A DNA stretch of 64,000 bases, from NCBI GenBank assembly GCA_005281725.1, contig SSBO01000003.1, positions 4,774,495 to 4,838,494 on the forward strand. Reading direction: 5' to 3'. A program made the position numbers and the translations under genes. Positions 52,101 through 64,000 of this stretch are shown here, piece by piece; the stretch's first letter is position 1; every line of letters starts with the position of its first letter. Under the pieces are notes generated by a model. That model was not told where the DNA came from and searched no databases. It saw only the letters and a program-made list of their open reading frames with translations. The stretch is from Wuchereria bancrofti (lineage: Eukaryota; Nematoda; Chromadorea; Rhabditida; Onchocercidae).

Positions 52101-55100
52101 ATTTAAAAATAAAATAACAAATACCTTTTTGATATCAGCAACTGGAGAGGAAAAAATGAGTGCAGCACAGAGTTCAAGATCGGCACAGTTATGTATTAAA
52201 GCTCGTTCCATAAATAATTCGATAGTCTCAAGCAAATCAGAATAAGTCAGATTAACATGACTCGGAACCACGTAACATGCTCAAAAATTTGGATAACTTA
52301 TATTTAATTTAAAATATTCAAACCTTTGGTTTCAAAAATAGTGTAAAAATTCTTGATTTATTTTGAAACAAATGCTTGATAAATGACAACAAAACTTAAA
52401 AATGAGATGCAACAAAACTCACCTAATAATACAAATGAGAAGCGAGCACAAACTGCTATCAGAAGCTGATTGTTGATAATCAGATAAGAAAAGAAATTTC
52501 TCCATGCTGTTCGCATATTTTCGTAATATTCCAGCAAATTACTCTTGCTGTAACTGATATATTGAAACATTTTCAACATTCACTTAAGATGGAATTTGGA
52601 AAATAGGAGATGAGTTACTTGATGTCAATCAAATCGGTGTCTTTCAAAACATCGAAAACGACGGAGCGAGCCACACTGGATAATTGCTGTATCGCGTTAC
52701 TTTTCTTAAAAAGAGTGCCGTCCATTCTGTAATGATAAACACCAGACCGCCTCCCAAATCCATATATTAAGCATGCCCTGTAATAATCACTTCATTTCAT
52801 TTGTCTCGTTTTATACTTGATTATACTTGATTGTAAGTTAAATCACCACAAACTGCATCTTCGAAATTCAATACTAGAAATGTTTATAAAGAAGTGAAGG
52901 GCCAAATAAAATAGATTTTATAGATATAAATAAAGCTTACTTTTTGTCTACATATTCGCTTTCTTCTACCAGATCTTCAGACATGCACTGTGAAACAACC
53001 ACTTCGAACAAATTTACAAAAAGAGCAATCTGAAAATTGTGAGTTGACTTCCGCTCCATTCATAAAGATCAAATGGAACATCAGTAAATTGAAAGCTGAA
53101 AAATATGACACTAACAACACTAAATTGTAGCATGTAGTTAAGAAAAAAAGAGAGTACAATTTTTTTTCCAAAATCACCAATAATTGTCATATTCTCCCAC
53201 ATTCAACTGATAACTATGCTAAGAACAGCTAGAACTGTGATTGCTAATTGAATGACCATATAAAGCACTGGCCGATGGAAAAACAATTTAAACACCCATG
53301 TGATACGACACAAGCAGATACAACGAACTGCTTAGGCTACGTGATTAAAAGCATATTTCCTGTTTATCCAGCGAAATATTGATTTTAGAGATAAATAAGA
53401 ACAAAAACTTACATGGAAAACATGCGTGCTTAAAAAAAAGTTTTGGCAAGTAGCTTCGATTAGAATACTCATTAAATCAGATAGGTTCCCAAACACGACA
53501 AATATCTAAACGAGGAACTGTAAGAATTCGAGATGTTGACTCACTACAAGAATAAAAGCAATAAGTTAGTCTTTCCGCTACTTTCATACTTGAATTAAAT
53601 AGCAATTAATAAATGCCTCAGATAAACGCAAAAAATTCAAAAAAGTGACAATGCCTTACCGGCTCAAAATCACTATTCTCAGCTAACTCCGACATGATCC
53701 ATAACCCATAGCTGCAGCTCTTCACTACAAGTGTTAATAACTGTTCGCTTGGTTTTTTTGCATCTTGCATCGCAAATCTACAATTGTAAAGTATTGTTTG
53801 CGCGATACAAATATGAAGAATAATCAAAATTTAATTAAAGTCTAATTACTTTGCATATTCCAAAGCTGCTACAGGATTTCGATTCTCCAATGCACAGTGA
53901 AGCGCTATTTCATACATCGCACTGTCTTCCATCATCAGAGCATTTGATAATTTGAAAAGCTACGGAAAATTGTAGAAATATTGTAGAATCTGTATAAAAA
54001 GTATCAAAAAAAGAAAAAAAAATTCGATGTTTGACAAATTAACTTATTTCTTAGTCTTCCACTTTTTTCCTTTCCAAAATTTTAGGCAAATTAGAAAAAA
54101 TACAGCAATATTAACCTCAGTCATCCTTACAGGGATACCACCATCAGCAAAATGGCAATTTAGAAAATATCTTAGTTTCGCTGATTTCCAAGCGTTATTT
54201 CGCAGTAATGACAAATGCGTAATCATACCATGATCAATTTGCAGCTTTCGAATAGCATTCAGTTCTGATAGAAACACTTCATCCTCAAATACTGAACGAT
54301 ACATTCCATAAAAAAGAGAATTTTGAATTAATTCGTCAACTTTCAATCTTTAAAATGAATTTTGCTTAGGGATTTAAAAAACTTCAGACAGAAAACTACC
54401 ATTAATCGTTATACGTCAACATGGATTTATTTTTGCCTTTGCTCAACATAAACATTACATAAATCAACAACTTCAATTTTCAAACTTCAATTTAAGCCAA
54501 ATAAACATTTTTTAAACGTTTAACATTGTAATAAGAGTCGATTGCTGGTTTTCGGAAAATTTTGCTCAAAAAAATTGCCATTTGAATAATCCAATCCTTA
54601 TAAATCTATTTAAAATTATTTATCGGCTTCCCTGTAGGAGGAACATCCTGGCATTTTGGCATTAAGCAGTGGTTCTACTAGCTTACTGGCAGACTGACTA
54701 AAGAATTATTTCCTTTTGCAACGGCACTGAACCAATCATGTAAGCTTATAATTGTAACAATTCTTTACAGGCTATTAGCATTGAAGCTTTATAGGCTTCG
54801 TTACCGACGATTCGAAAAAGCTCAGAAAAGAAATATATTTTTAAACTATAAGAGTGATCAAAAACTAGAAATATGATGCCATTATACTAGATAATGCACA
54901 CAAATTGCAAGACGTTCTCAAATAACAAGAACTATCCAATTAGAATATTTAAATTTATCATTCATTAAAAAAACTTTTTTTTTTAGCATTAGTAGCTATC
55001 AAAATACACTTAGGATGTCTCAGCAGTACAAAATGCGTCACCAACTTAAGGGAATAAAAATTAGACATTTGTCACGAAAATTCATCTTCACTAAATAGAA

Positions 55101-58100
55101 CTTCGTTCCGCTAATTTTTCCAAGAAAAATCTTCATAATCGTGTCAAACTTGAATTCAAAATATCACCTTTCTAAACCGCTCCAAGAAGCATGAAGTAGC
55201 TTCCACAGTTAGAAGCCGAATTTCTTTCTCCTTCTGAAAATCACATAAACACGAAAGTGAAAATATATTAAAAAATGTTCAACAAAATTTTAAAAATTTA
55301 CCTCCGTCAAGAGCAAAACCGGACAATTTAACATTGCTTCAGTGTGTGACATGAGCCGGTTGATCACACAATTTCGGTCAGTCTCACTAAGGTCGTTAAG
55401 ATAAGAAACGATACCCATAAACTAAAATAGAGAAAATTAAATAAGCAGGAAGAAGAGTATGACAAAATGGTGACACCACAAATACTTTTAAATAGCGCCT
55501 AAAATATGTTAGCATTAGCCATTCTCTTAAAATGATGATGTTTTGAAAATAGTGACAAATTAATCCAATGATTGATTATGACAGAAAAATAATGTTTCTG
55601 TCAGAAATGAGAAATTAACCAATTCGTTCATCAATTTTGCATTGATCAAGTAAAGACAGAAACGAAAAACACATTCATGTCGCTCCATTAAGTTCTTCTT
55701 CAACTTTCCTGCCAATTTAATTATCTAAAAACGTAGTTAATCCTCAAAGTGAAATACTGGCTCTAATCAACGACATTTTTAGACCTTAAAAACCACTCTG
55801 ATCTTTGCTTTATAAATTAGTCATTAAAATTTAATTACGCCAATTAGTCATTAAATTACTTTGAACAGAGAATCAGAAAAAATTGAGTAGAAAAAAATCC
55901 AAAGCAACAAAATAAATATGCTTTACAACAACTACAGATTATTGCTTCAGAAACAACAAACTGCAAGTCTTAAAAACTCACCTCCAGAGCACTGCTAAGT
56001 CTGTGTTGAGGATCAGCTTCCACAGATTCCTGCCGAAAAATAAATTCTATGGCTTTGCTAAACAAATGCTTTTGTTGTAAATATCTTTCTAGTGTTTGCA
56101 TCGGTAAACGATATTGTACCAACCGTCCTCCTAATGCAGCAAAATCACATTGATGTTGCAAGCGAGATGCTCTTAAAAATTTGGGTATCTAGTAATCAAA
56201 TGTATCGACTGCAAATATATATTAAAGAGTTTTACTACTAATGATACTGCTTGAAATATGAAATGAAAATGCAAAGTATTACTTTGCAATCCAAAATGTT
56301 GTGACTTGCATCTTAAATTATCGATTTCTCTTTGAACCACTCGTAAAGAAACATTATTGAAAAATTCGTCAACGAAGATTTGAGCATCAACTGAGTAGAC
56401 GGTATTCCTTTTTATCATCTTATGTTTTATTGTATAATTGCATGCAACAAAACTTACGCTTTAAAATCAAGCCCAGGATCTCTTAACATTACGTGCACAG
56501 CACTTGACAAGTGCTTAGTCCATGGCGGGTGAGCACGTTTTGCAACATCAATCAGCGCCTCACATCTCAAATTCAAATTTGAAATACTTTCTGCTACAGC
56601 CAAACACCGTTCATCCCACGGATTAGAACTGGAAACAACACCGGCAGAACTAGTTGCGATTTTCTGTAAAAATGATGGAATTCTCACAACATTATTACAG
56701 AAAAAATTATTTGATTAAAAAACGCATTAATAACTCCTTGGTTTTGTTTTCTTTTAACTAATATTAAAAGACTAGAACAAACTTTTTTGGAAAATATTTC
56801 AATAATTTTATTAAATTTTGAGAAAGCGGAACTTTTCCCTCTTCAACAATTGACGAATTCACGACAAACATCCTGCATAAGTAAATCTGATAACTGTTTT
56901 GTTTCCTTTTGTAATAAATAAAACTTACCAAAATGTATTTGTACAGTGTACGATCAGGATCCAATTTGAATTCATTCATGTAAGGTCTCGCATATTCATC
57001 AATATTACTTTTGATCAATTGAACACTTTTTACGCGTTCCAACATTAAGTAACATATTGATTCCACTGTTTGTTCCTATAAAATTCAATATAATCGATTA
57101 AGATTAAAAATGACAAAGGATACAGAATTTATCAGGATTATAAATAAAAGTGCAAACTGATAAAGAATGGATTGAAATCGAGGTGCTGTTGAATTTTCAT
57201 ATTTTTCGTCCCATACTTTAACTATGCTAGAAATAAGCAAGTATAAGCAACAGAGCATTATTATTTTTATCAAAGAAAGGCAAAGATTGCAACGAAAAAA
57301 TAAAAATAGAAAAAATTAAGAAATGAAAGTTTTCTTCGCAACCAAATTAGCAATCCATTCTTATCAGCTGCATATGCATCTTTATCGAAGTCCACTGTTT
57401 GACTTACTTGATAAGTATTGTAACTCATCGTGCACTGATAAACACTTTTTAGTCTTTCCATTGAGCGCAAATTTTTTACATAAACATTCAACTCTCCCAT
57501 CAAGTCATTTGGATCTTCAGAATAACACCCGATAACTGAAAGTGCGTAAGCAACTTCTGCCTGAAAACGAGTATTTTATAGGTCCCATGAATGTGCTCAA
57601 AGTAAGCAGATAAACAATTACGAGGTTAAGGAAGGTTATCTCTTATAAAGTACTGCTTCAAAAAATTGACTCTTAGTAGCCTGCTACCACTGTATGAACT
57701 CAAAATTTCACTTTATAGTTAGGGTGGGAAACAAACGTATCCAGACCAATCTAACTTAATAATTCACCTGACGACATGGAGTTATAGAGCAATTGAGTAA
57801 GTTCTGTATAACTCTTTCCATAGTTGATGCAATTTGAAAAGAATTTTCAGGAAAACATTCAGGGTGTTCTGTTTCGACTACGCGAGCAACGTCCATTAAA
57901 AATGCTTTGCAACATAAGCAACAAGTTCTAGGGTCATTTAAAATTGCGATAGGTATGACGTCTTCTAGAAAACGCACTGCCTCTATGACCTCACTAATCA
58001 TACCTGAAATTCGAAGGAGTTCCACAGAAATTCAGTTTGTTACTGAAATAACATTATTCAAGTTTAAGTTCGTGATTGTGGAACAAAAAAGCTTCTAATA

Positions 58101-61100
58101 ATCAAATAACTGTTATATCATCTCATCTTGACACTCCAGAAAATCATTTAATACTTGGCGCTCAGCTGCAACTTCACATAAAAGAATTTCCACAACCAAT
58201 TACCACGAACTGTGAGATGAATTTCTCCTAGCAGACGTTCGAAATTTCCTTTTTCTTTAATCCACTCCTCCAGCGTTTTTCGGTAGCGACACCATATCAA
58301 GCGTGCTTCACAGAATTGTCCATCCTTGCAGAAAATTTCAAGAATATGCTCCCATGAACAACCACTCAGAAATTCTGACCATAAATCAATTCCCGAGAAC
58401 TTGTTACAGCACGGTTTTTGCTGAAAATAAAAAAATCATTAAATTTCATTAAAAGATATCATTAAATTGAAACTCTTCGTTCTACAATAACTTGCAATCT
58501 ATATATTGAAATTACAAATCTGAACGCACCCAAGGACCAAACACCTCGCGATATGACTGGTAGTTGTACCGCATTAACAGTAACTTCTCTTTCGTCTCAT
58601 TATCTAAAGCAAAATAATGAGATTTAGAAAAATTTTCAGTCATTTAAATGCAAATCAAAGATACAAAATGTAAGACAAACATAATTTACAAAACTACCTG
58701 TAATTTGGAGGTTTTTTACGAAATCTAATGTTTTCTTAACCCACAAATGGCTTGAACAATACATCAATGCAGCTATGCACATTTCAGCCACCTAAACAGA
58801 TAAACAAGATCTAACATGCTTATCCAAAATCAAAATTTAACATAATCAAGAATGCAAGTAGTGTAAAGCAGGAAGACTTAATATAATTATTTGTTAATAT
58901 ATTATAAAATAAAAAAAGGATAATATAATATAAATGATAATAAAAAAAATCTCAACAATTAAAGAATGCTTAAAATGCTCACCCAATTCTGGTCCGAAAC
59001 ATGCGTCATCCAACCAAAAAACTTGTCTAATTCACGTGTTTCGAGGTCAGTTTGACCCATCAATCCTGTATCCACGAAGTGTTCGATACGGGCTATATAA
59101 ATTTTCTGTAATTAACTCACTTTTATTGCAATTATATATCTACATTCACAGTCTCACCTTACCAATCAACCATCTACGTGCAAAGTGGAATATCAAATGC
59201 ACACCTCCATGCTCAAATTGAACATCTGAGCAAATTCTTTAGCTTCAATCCATCGCTGCTGATATATTAAATGATCTAAACGCATTTCTGGCTGGCATTC
59301 ATAAACTGCATGGATCTTGACTGCATTTAGTTCACTAAAATCCTATGTTTAAAGAAGTATATACAAACAAAATTTGTCGCGTCCAAATCTATTAAAACAA
59401 ATGGCCGCAGATTCATTTTACTGCAGTAGTTGTCAAAGTAATATCCCATTATTTCTTGCTGAAAAAATTATTTTTTTACTAAAGAGAGGAAGCATTAATC
59501 ATCAAAGAAAGAGATATATCCATAAAATGGTTGATGCCAGCTTGGATAATATAACTGAAATAATGTGCTAAGAAACAATTAGACGTGTATCGCCTGAAAG
59601 TCAGCTGTGACTCACCTACTTTCATACGCGAAAAGCTGTATAAAAAGTACCAATCCTTCTTCGCGTGTAACTTTGTTCAATAACAGTGTCGTACTATTCA
59701 CTACTTTCGTATAAATTACATCACAAGTTCGGAAATTGCGAATTTGAAGCTAAAATCAAATTAAATAGATCCAATTTCTGCACAAGTATAAAGGGATCTA
59801 TTGATCTAAAAGGCTATAACTTGCCTGGCACGCTCCTTCCTGATTGACAAAAAGAAGTACCAGTTTGGTGTTTTCATTGATTTTGCCTTCCCGATCTAGA
59901 ACATCGTCAAAAAGCATGAAATCTTTAGCAACTTCACCAGTTTTTAAAAGAACAATTGATGAAATCAACAAAGTTGTTATGGCGTCCCAAATTAATAATT
60001 GTCCATCTGTTGTCAAAGCCATGATAAACTGGATGACTCGAGATGTATGCTTGTCACGATGTGTAAGATGCCGAATTCGTACGATGCCCGAAACGTCTAA
60101 AATTAGAGAATCAAAATATTATTCATAAAAAGCACCAGTGGTGTTTCCAGCTGAAAGAAGATGAGTGATAAATAAATAAGTCCATTATAAATATGATTTT
60201 AACAAAGGATTAACAACCACAGACAGAATGTCGGATTTGTACTTTAAGAAGAAATCAATTTTGTTTCATTACAATACAAATTGTCATTATTTTTTTAATA
60301 ACGGAAAATATAAAAAGCCTATTTTTATTTAAAAAAAGGATTTATTTTAATTAGAGGGCTCACCAGATGAATAAAATTCGTCTAGATCTTTGTTCAAAAT
60401 TTCTGCAGATAAATCAAGTAATGCTACTCTCGCATTCTGCTTCGATGACAACTGAATGATGAATGATTTATCATAAAATTTATATATTCTGAGCAAAAAT
60501 ATCTGCTAATTTAAAAGCGAATTTCTAGCAACTTCTTGCATTGTGAGAACTTTAAAATAGAAAGTAACATGATTTAGGAAACATTATAAATAACATGTAT
60601 TATTTATTACTGTTGTGATTGATACTGTAATAATTACTATGGTCATTTATTATTATTCTCATTATGACTGCTATGATTATTATGGTTATTAAAGACGTCA
60701 ATTATCGCTCAATAAAGATTGATTTTTTTCTCACTTTTTTAGCTTGAAATACAATGGAAAGTTTCTCTCTTCGTCTTTTTTGCAGATTGCTAAAGTGCAT
60801 AAGATAAGGCACATATTATTTAAAAGAGGAACTTTTTTTTAAAAAAAAGGAACTTCAAAACTTGTGTGCGACATTTTTGATTTCGTGAAATTAGCATTGA
60901 GTTTTATAGAAGCGAAAATTTTACAAGCAAAAGAGTATTAAGATGACTAATGATTGCAGAATCTCTGCTAGTGTAATGTCTGTCAAACTGTTTCCAAACC
61001 ATGTTTTCCATGCCCTAAAATTGTAATAAATATTATTTAATAAAAAATTAGATATGCAAATATCGCAGTATTAATCTTCGAGTCAAATACGAATGCAACA

Positions 61101-62496
61101 GATCGCAAGTTTAAAAATAATGGCATTTGAAAGGATGCCTTATTATATTCATAAAATTGAGAACCTTTTGTCTGTTCGATATTTCGATTTCGACTTCCTG
61201 TTCTTGATGGAAATATTCTGAATAATTCGGAAAGAAAAATGAATAAATTTCACCACTTTCTAAAACAATACACATCTGCGCATGTTCAAGATGAAGATCG
61301 CAGCTTATAGTTGCACCTTGTATCCGTTTATTTTCCACCAACTTCTGAATGAAAAGGTGATTTAAAAGATATTTAAAAAAGAATCAATTCTTTAAAATGC
61401 TTTGAGAAAATGAGCTTCATTTCAACTGAATATGGCATGTTCTTGATGAAAATATTCCAAATAATTCGGGAAAAAAAATGAATAAATTTGGCTACTTTTG
61501 CAAAGATAAAATAAAAAAGTCATGCATTTTGCAACAAAAAAAAATTCAAGAAGATGACTACCACTCGATGTATTATACAATTGGAACCAATATTAAGAAA
61601 TAACACGTTCCCGCAATTTGTCAGAATTACTATTAAATTGACTACGGGCATGAATTTCATAGCAACTGGATTGATATTTTCTGAAATATTGCTTAATTAA
61701 ATAGTTGAATGCAACTCAACACAATAAGAGAAACGCAATAATGAAAGAGCTCTCATTGGTCACATCAAATTTTTTGGATGCAAGCTGGAAGTGTTGAATG
61801 TGATGAGAAAGTACATCTGTAGATGAGAAACCTTAACTCCATTTATGTGATGTTAATTCCATCTGTACGACCATTACCGTTCCAAGCAACTTAAGCTTCC
61901 AGCTTACTTTATTGCTTATGCATACTTTATTGAGACAGTTCACTGAATTATCTTACCCCCGAGATGCACTGTGACGATGAATCTTGCACCACAATGAAAA
62001 CTAAATATTGAAATATCCTCGCCTATTGCAACCGCTAATAAATCACCATCAGCATTCATATCGCTTAACACAGTTCTTTCTTTCCGCTCTATCCCACGTT
62101 CATTTTTGCTTTCTAACCTTTCATAACTGCCACTTTCACTTTCCATAGATTCCGTATATGATTCATCATCATCTGAATATGTGTAAGTTGATTAGATGAA
62201 TCTCTGAATATATTGTAATTGGGCTTTTCCTTATTACTTGTCCAACTCCGCAATTTTCCTACGCTAATTTGAACAGCTCATCTCACCCTTCACAAAATAT
62301 TATTCTTAAGACAAAAGACATTTTAACGAATTTTAACTTCCTGCATCTTAAAGAAAATATTACCGAAAATTGATGCAATTATATTTGACTCGTATAAACT
62401 GCGACATTTTTGTTTAGAAAACGTCAAATTTGTTGTTTCATTACCATCGGTGGGTGTTGTTATGCTGATGAAGCGAGTACCCACAACAGTTAACAT
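46193..62496 (-). CDS. rod-1: Rod/KNTC1, kinetochore RZZ complex subunit (2136 aa, 47 exons)
   Basis: Rod forms RZZ with Zw10 and Zwilch at unattached kinetochores and recruits Spindly-dynein and Mad1-Mad2. Seen: an N-terminal beta-propeller (DGDLLAVAIGEDISIF, TTDGQLLIWD), then MRLDHLIYQQRWIEAKEFA (human NRLSRLLHKHRFAEAESFA), helical repeats such as LCPYNYETIEVIVN (human LDPYDYEMIEVVLK) and HRLPFHPF, ending TGA. Exons (transcript order): 62496-62364, 62172-61957, 61680-61562, 61344-61165, 61014-60925, 60451-60364, 60096-59825, 59749-59616, 59334-59205, 59105-58983, 58791-58698, 58603-58530, 58420-58204, 58003-57768, 57560-57408, 57075-56929, 56872-56855, 56663-56458, 56171-55982, 55421-55302, 55233-55178, 54347-54116, 53959-53850, 53777-53660, 53505-53413, 53029-52941, 52726-52619, 52553-52423, 52279-52125, 51831-51706, 51511-51381, 50988-50853, 50755-50681, 50475-50293, 50181-49948, 49555-49339, 49262-49180, 48974-48776, 48641-48511, 48412-48318, 48032-47963, 47840-47740, 47314-47179, 47043-46830, 46685-46628, 46553-46445, 46273-46193. 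All phases agree with no internal stop. Ends of exons 3, 21 and 22 have alternatives. Confidence 0.92.
49709..49728 (+). repeat. G-run tract in a rod-1 intron, quadruplex-like
   Basis: The plus strand has seven G, then GG, five G and GG separated by single A residues, in otherwise AT-rich intron 35. The run is on the strand complementary to the transcript, so the RNA would carry the C-rich version. Confidence 0.6.
56855..56872 (-). other. rod-1: 18-nt microexon 17 of rod-1
   Basis: A TATGCAG acceptor precedes 18 nt that encode DVCREF, followed by a GTCAAT donor. It is phase 0 on both sides, so it could be skipped without a frameshift. Reading on past the donor meets TGA within four codons. 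Homology to the YIEDLLNRC segment of KNTC1 supports inclusion, weakly. Confidence 0.55.
59823..59828 (-). promoter_or_regulatory. rod-1: GC donor of a GC-AG intron in rod-1 (after exon 7)
   Basis: The coding strand reads TGCCAG|GCAAGT at the end of exon 7, a match to the usual GC-donor consensus AG|GCAAGT. The acceptor is TTTTAG before 59749. No GT donor nearby keeps phase with exon 8. Confidence 0.8.
61199..61498 (-). repeat. Diverged duplicate of part of rod-1 exon 4 in intron 3
   Basis: Positions 61199-61259, inside exon 4, recur with about ten differences at 61439-61498 in the preceding intron (shared TTCTTGATG..AAATATTC..AATAATTCGG). The intronic copy carries no matching splice sites and is not used in the model. 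Confidence 0.75.
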
Positions 62497-63660
62497 ATTC
62501 GAAATTATGCCGGATATCTAGTAGTGTTAATGATTACATAAACATTCGTTGAATTCTACTGCTTTCCAGTTTTGTTTAAAAATGTGCTCCAAGCACTGGA
62601 AGATAAAAGCTTCCATATATCACTACAACTGCACAAAGTACACACTTCTATACTTTGAAATATTTCTATACAACGAATTGACAAATTTCTGTCTTGCAAA
62701 GTAATTTGAGAAATGAAAGGAAGGCTAGCAGTACTCGATGACCCCGAACAAATTTTTAGTCTTTCCTTCCTTGTTTTCCTAGAGTTTTCTCAGGAGTCAA
62801 TGTGTGGAAACTTATATGACATCGCTATGGTATGAATGTGATAAGTTGAAACAGTTTAATAGACGATATGTAACCTAAGGAAACACTGTTATCTATTGAT
62901 CCTACAATTATTCGTCAGGAAAAACAGTAAGCAATAAGGCCGCTACTTGAGGTTTCCTAATATATTGTGAGGACTAAAGAGTGGAACAATTGTTACTTAT
63001 CAGATTTATCTTCCTATGAATGATAACAGACTATTTTTCTGACATGCGCGTATTATATCGGAACTGATAAAATCAACAAGCAGCCAACCCGTTGTCGCGA
63101 CGTTTATATGTCAAACTAAGTATTATACAACAAAAGTCATATAATAATATATTCAATGAGTGAATACAGTGGGAAGTATCGGTGTACATCAAAGAAATAG
63201 GTAAACAAAAATAATAACAGAGACGTGGAAACTTTATATTAAAAATAATTGTTTTCACTCTACCAGTCTGTTAATTTCAGAACCAAAACACAATAACTAC
63301 TCTCTTCTTCAGATAATGAAATAAGAACTAAACGCTTTTCGGAATCCCCTGCCTATTTCGAAAATGTCATTCCCGCCAGTCATCTCCTGTCATTTATACT
63401 GCCGCCGCTGAAAAGCATAGTATCCCTTCAAGGAGGAGAGGCAATTTAAAAAATAGTAACTTGTGTAGCTTTGTGACAGTCGCTAAAGTGGGGAAGTTGT
63501 GGCGGACAACTGTTGGGCGGTTTCAGTAAGCAGCAATCTGAATTGCCTGACGGTTTCAGTAAGCAATCTGAAATTATTCATTGGGCTATCGAGGAGCCAC
63601 AATAGCACAGGATTGATTTAATGCATTAACTGGAGTGCAGATGCTGTCAAGAACCGGAAG
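62497..63660. promoter_or_regulatory. Divergent promoter region between rod-1 and pecanex
   Basis: The two start codons point away from each other across 1164 bp. The part next to pecanex (about 63340-63600) is GC-richer than the rest and holds a near-tandem repeat: CGGTTTCAGTAAGCAGCAAT at 63518 and CGGTTTCAGTAAGCAATCTG at 63551. I see no TATA or other decisive element. Confidence 0.5.
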
Positions 63661-64000
63661 ATGACGGTTGGTAATCATGTGGCGGAGATAGTAAGACAAG
63701 GGATTTGGGCATCGCTCACAGGTGGTTGGTACTATGAACCAGGCTGTACGCTCTTCTGTAACGCTGTCCATTTATATCTATGGCTTATACTCTTCCTTAT
63801 TCCTCTCTTACTTGGTTTGTGCTCATTTTCTTCCAATTCACTTCACATTTTATTTCTTAATATTTTCTTTTTTCGATTTTTAGTTAAAGACTTCGTCACC
63901 AGTAGAAAATGTTGCTGAACTTGCTTCAATGATTTTTATTTCATCGAGAGGAGATGCTAAGAAAGGTTTTGCATTGTTCTAACCACTTAATTAATTCACA
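63661..64000 (+). CDS. pcx: Pecanex N-terminus (partial; continues past the window)
   Basis: Pecanex is a large multi-pass membrane protein; the Drosophila founder affects Notch signalling. The first 51 codons (63661-63814) match the family's N-terminus closely: EIVRQGIWASLTGGWYYEP (human ILRQGVWASLTGGWFFDP) followed by HLYLWLILFLIP, the start of TM1. A GTTTGT donor after 63814 (phase 1) probably ends exon 1. Unspliced, the frame would run on to TGA at 63916-63918. A possible second coding stretch follows the TTTTTAG acceptor at 63882 (LKTSSPVENVAELASM), but its phase does not fit this donor, so I leave the rest open. Confidence 0.85.

Noticed and set aside
1..64000. Bacterial endosymbiont (e.g. 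Wolbachia) insertions, CRISPR arrays, phage or operon-like gene blocks
   Set aside because: No long intronless bacterial-type ORFs, Shine-Dalgarno-led gene runs or regular spaced repeats are visible. Every recognisable gene is eukaryotic and spliced.
1..64000. tRNA and rRNA genes
   Set aside because: T-loop-like strings such as GGTTCGA (for example near 12131 and 18487) occur without matching A-box and acceptor stems. A covariance-model scan would settle this; I could not run one.

Overview
The window looks like nuclear DNA of a nematode, probably a spirurid or filarial-type parasite. This is inferred from AT-rich, intron-dense genes with introns of about 40-900 bp, TTTCAG/TTTTAG acceptors, trans-splice-like acceptors just before some start codons, and nematode-type gene families (a zig-type Ig protein, VAB-9, a latrophilin). 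Every gene model below was built by hand: I followed homology to named families and required donor, acceptor and reading phase to agree at each junction. No database was searched.

Layout from left to right. (1) 1-4043, plus strand: the 3' half of a latrophilin-type adhesion GPCR gene. It has intact splice sites but two in-frame stops and two frameshifts, so it reads as a pseudogene. (2) 4044-15163: an 11-kb gene-poor stretch. (3) 15164-19142, plus: a two-Ig-domain, single-TM protein of the ZIG-1 type, complete in 8 exons. (4) 21408-22891, minus: an ATG10-type E2-like autophagy enzyme with its catalytic Cys. (5) 29938-33199, plus: a VAB-9/TMEM47 claudin-like junction protein. (6) 37235-39359, minus: an alpha-1,3-fucosyltransferase (GT10). 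(7) 39925-44184, minus: a GPATCH3 orthologue, complete in 11 exons. (8) 46193-62496, minus: an orthologue of Rod/KNTC1 of the RZZ kinetochore complex, phased through 47 exons to 2136 aa, with one GC-AG intron and an 18-nt microexon. (9) 63661-end, plus: the first exon of a pecanex gene, head to head with rod-1.

I see no operon-like functional theme. The genes serve unrelated eukaryotic functions: the spindle checkpoint, autophagy, glycosylation, cell junctions, and neuronal Ig and adhesion GPCR proteins. There are no CRISPR arrays, bacterial operons or recognisable bacterial inserts, and I could not identify an intact transposon, rRNA or tRNA gene.

The most notable observations are the decayed latrophilin gene sitting among intact neighbours, the non-canonical splice features of rod-1, the rod-1/pecanex divergent pair, a first exon of vab-9 that is open in two frames, and small local duplications of coding sequence at the end of zig-1 and inside rod-1. 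I found no convincing undescribed system.
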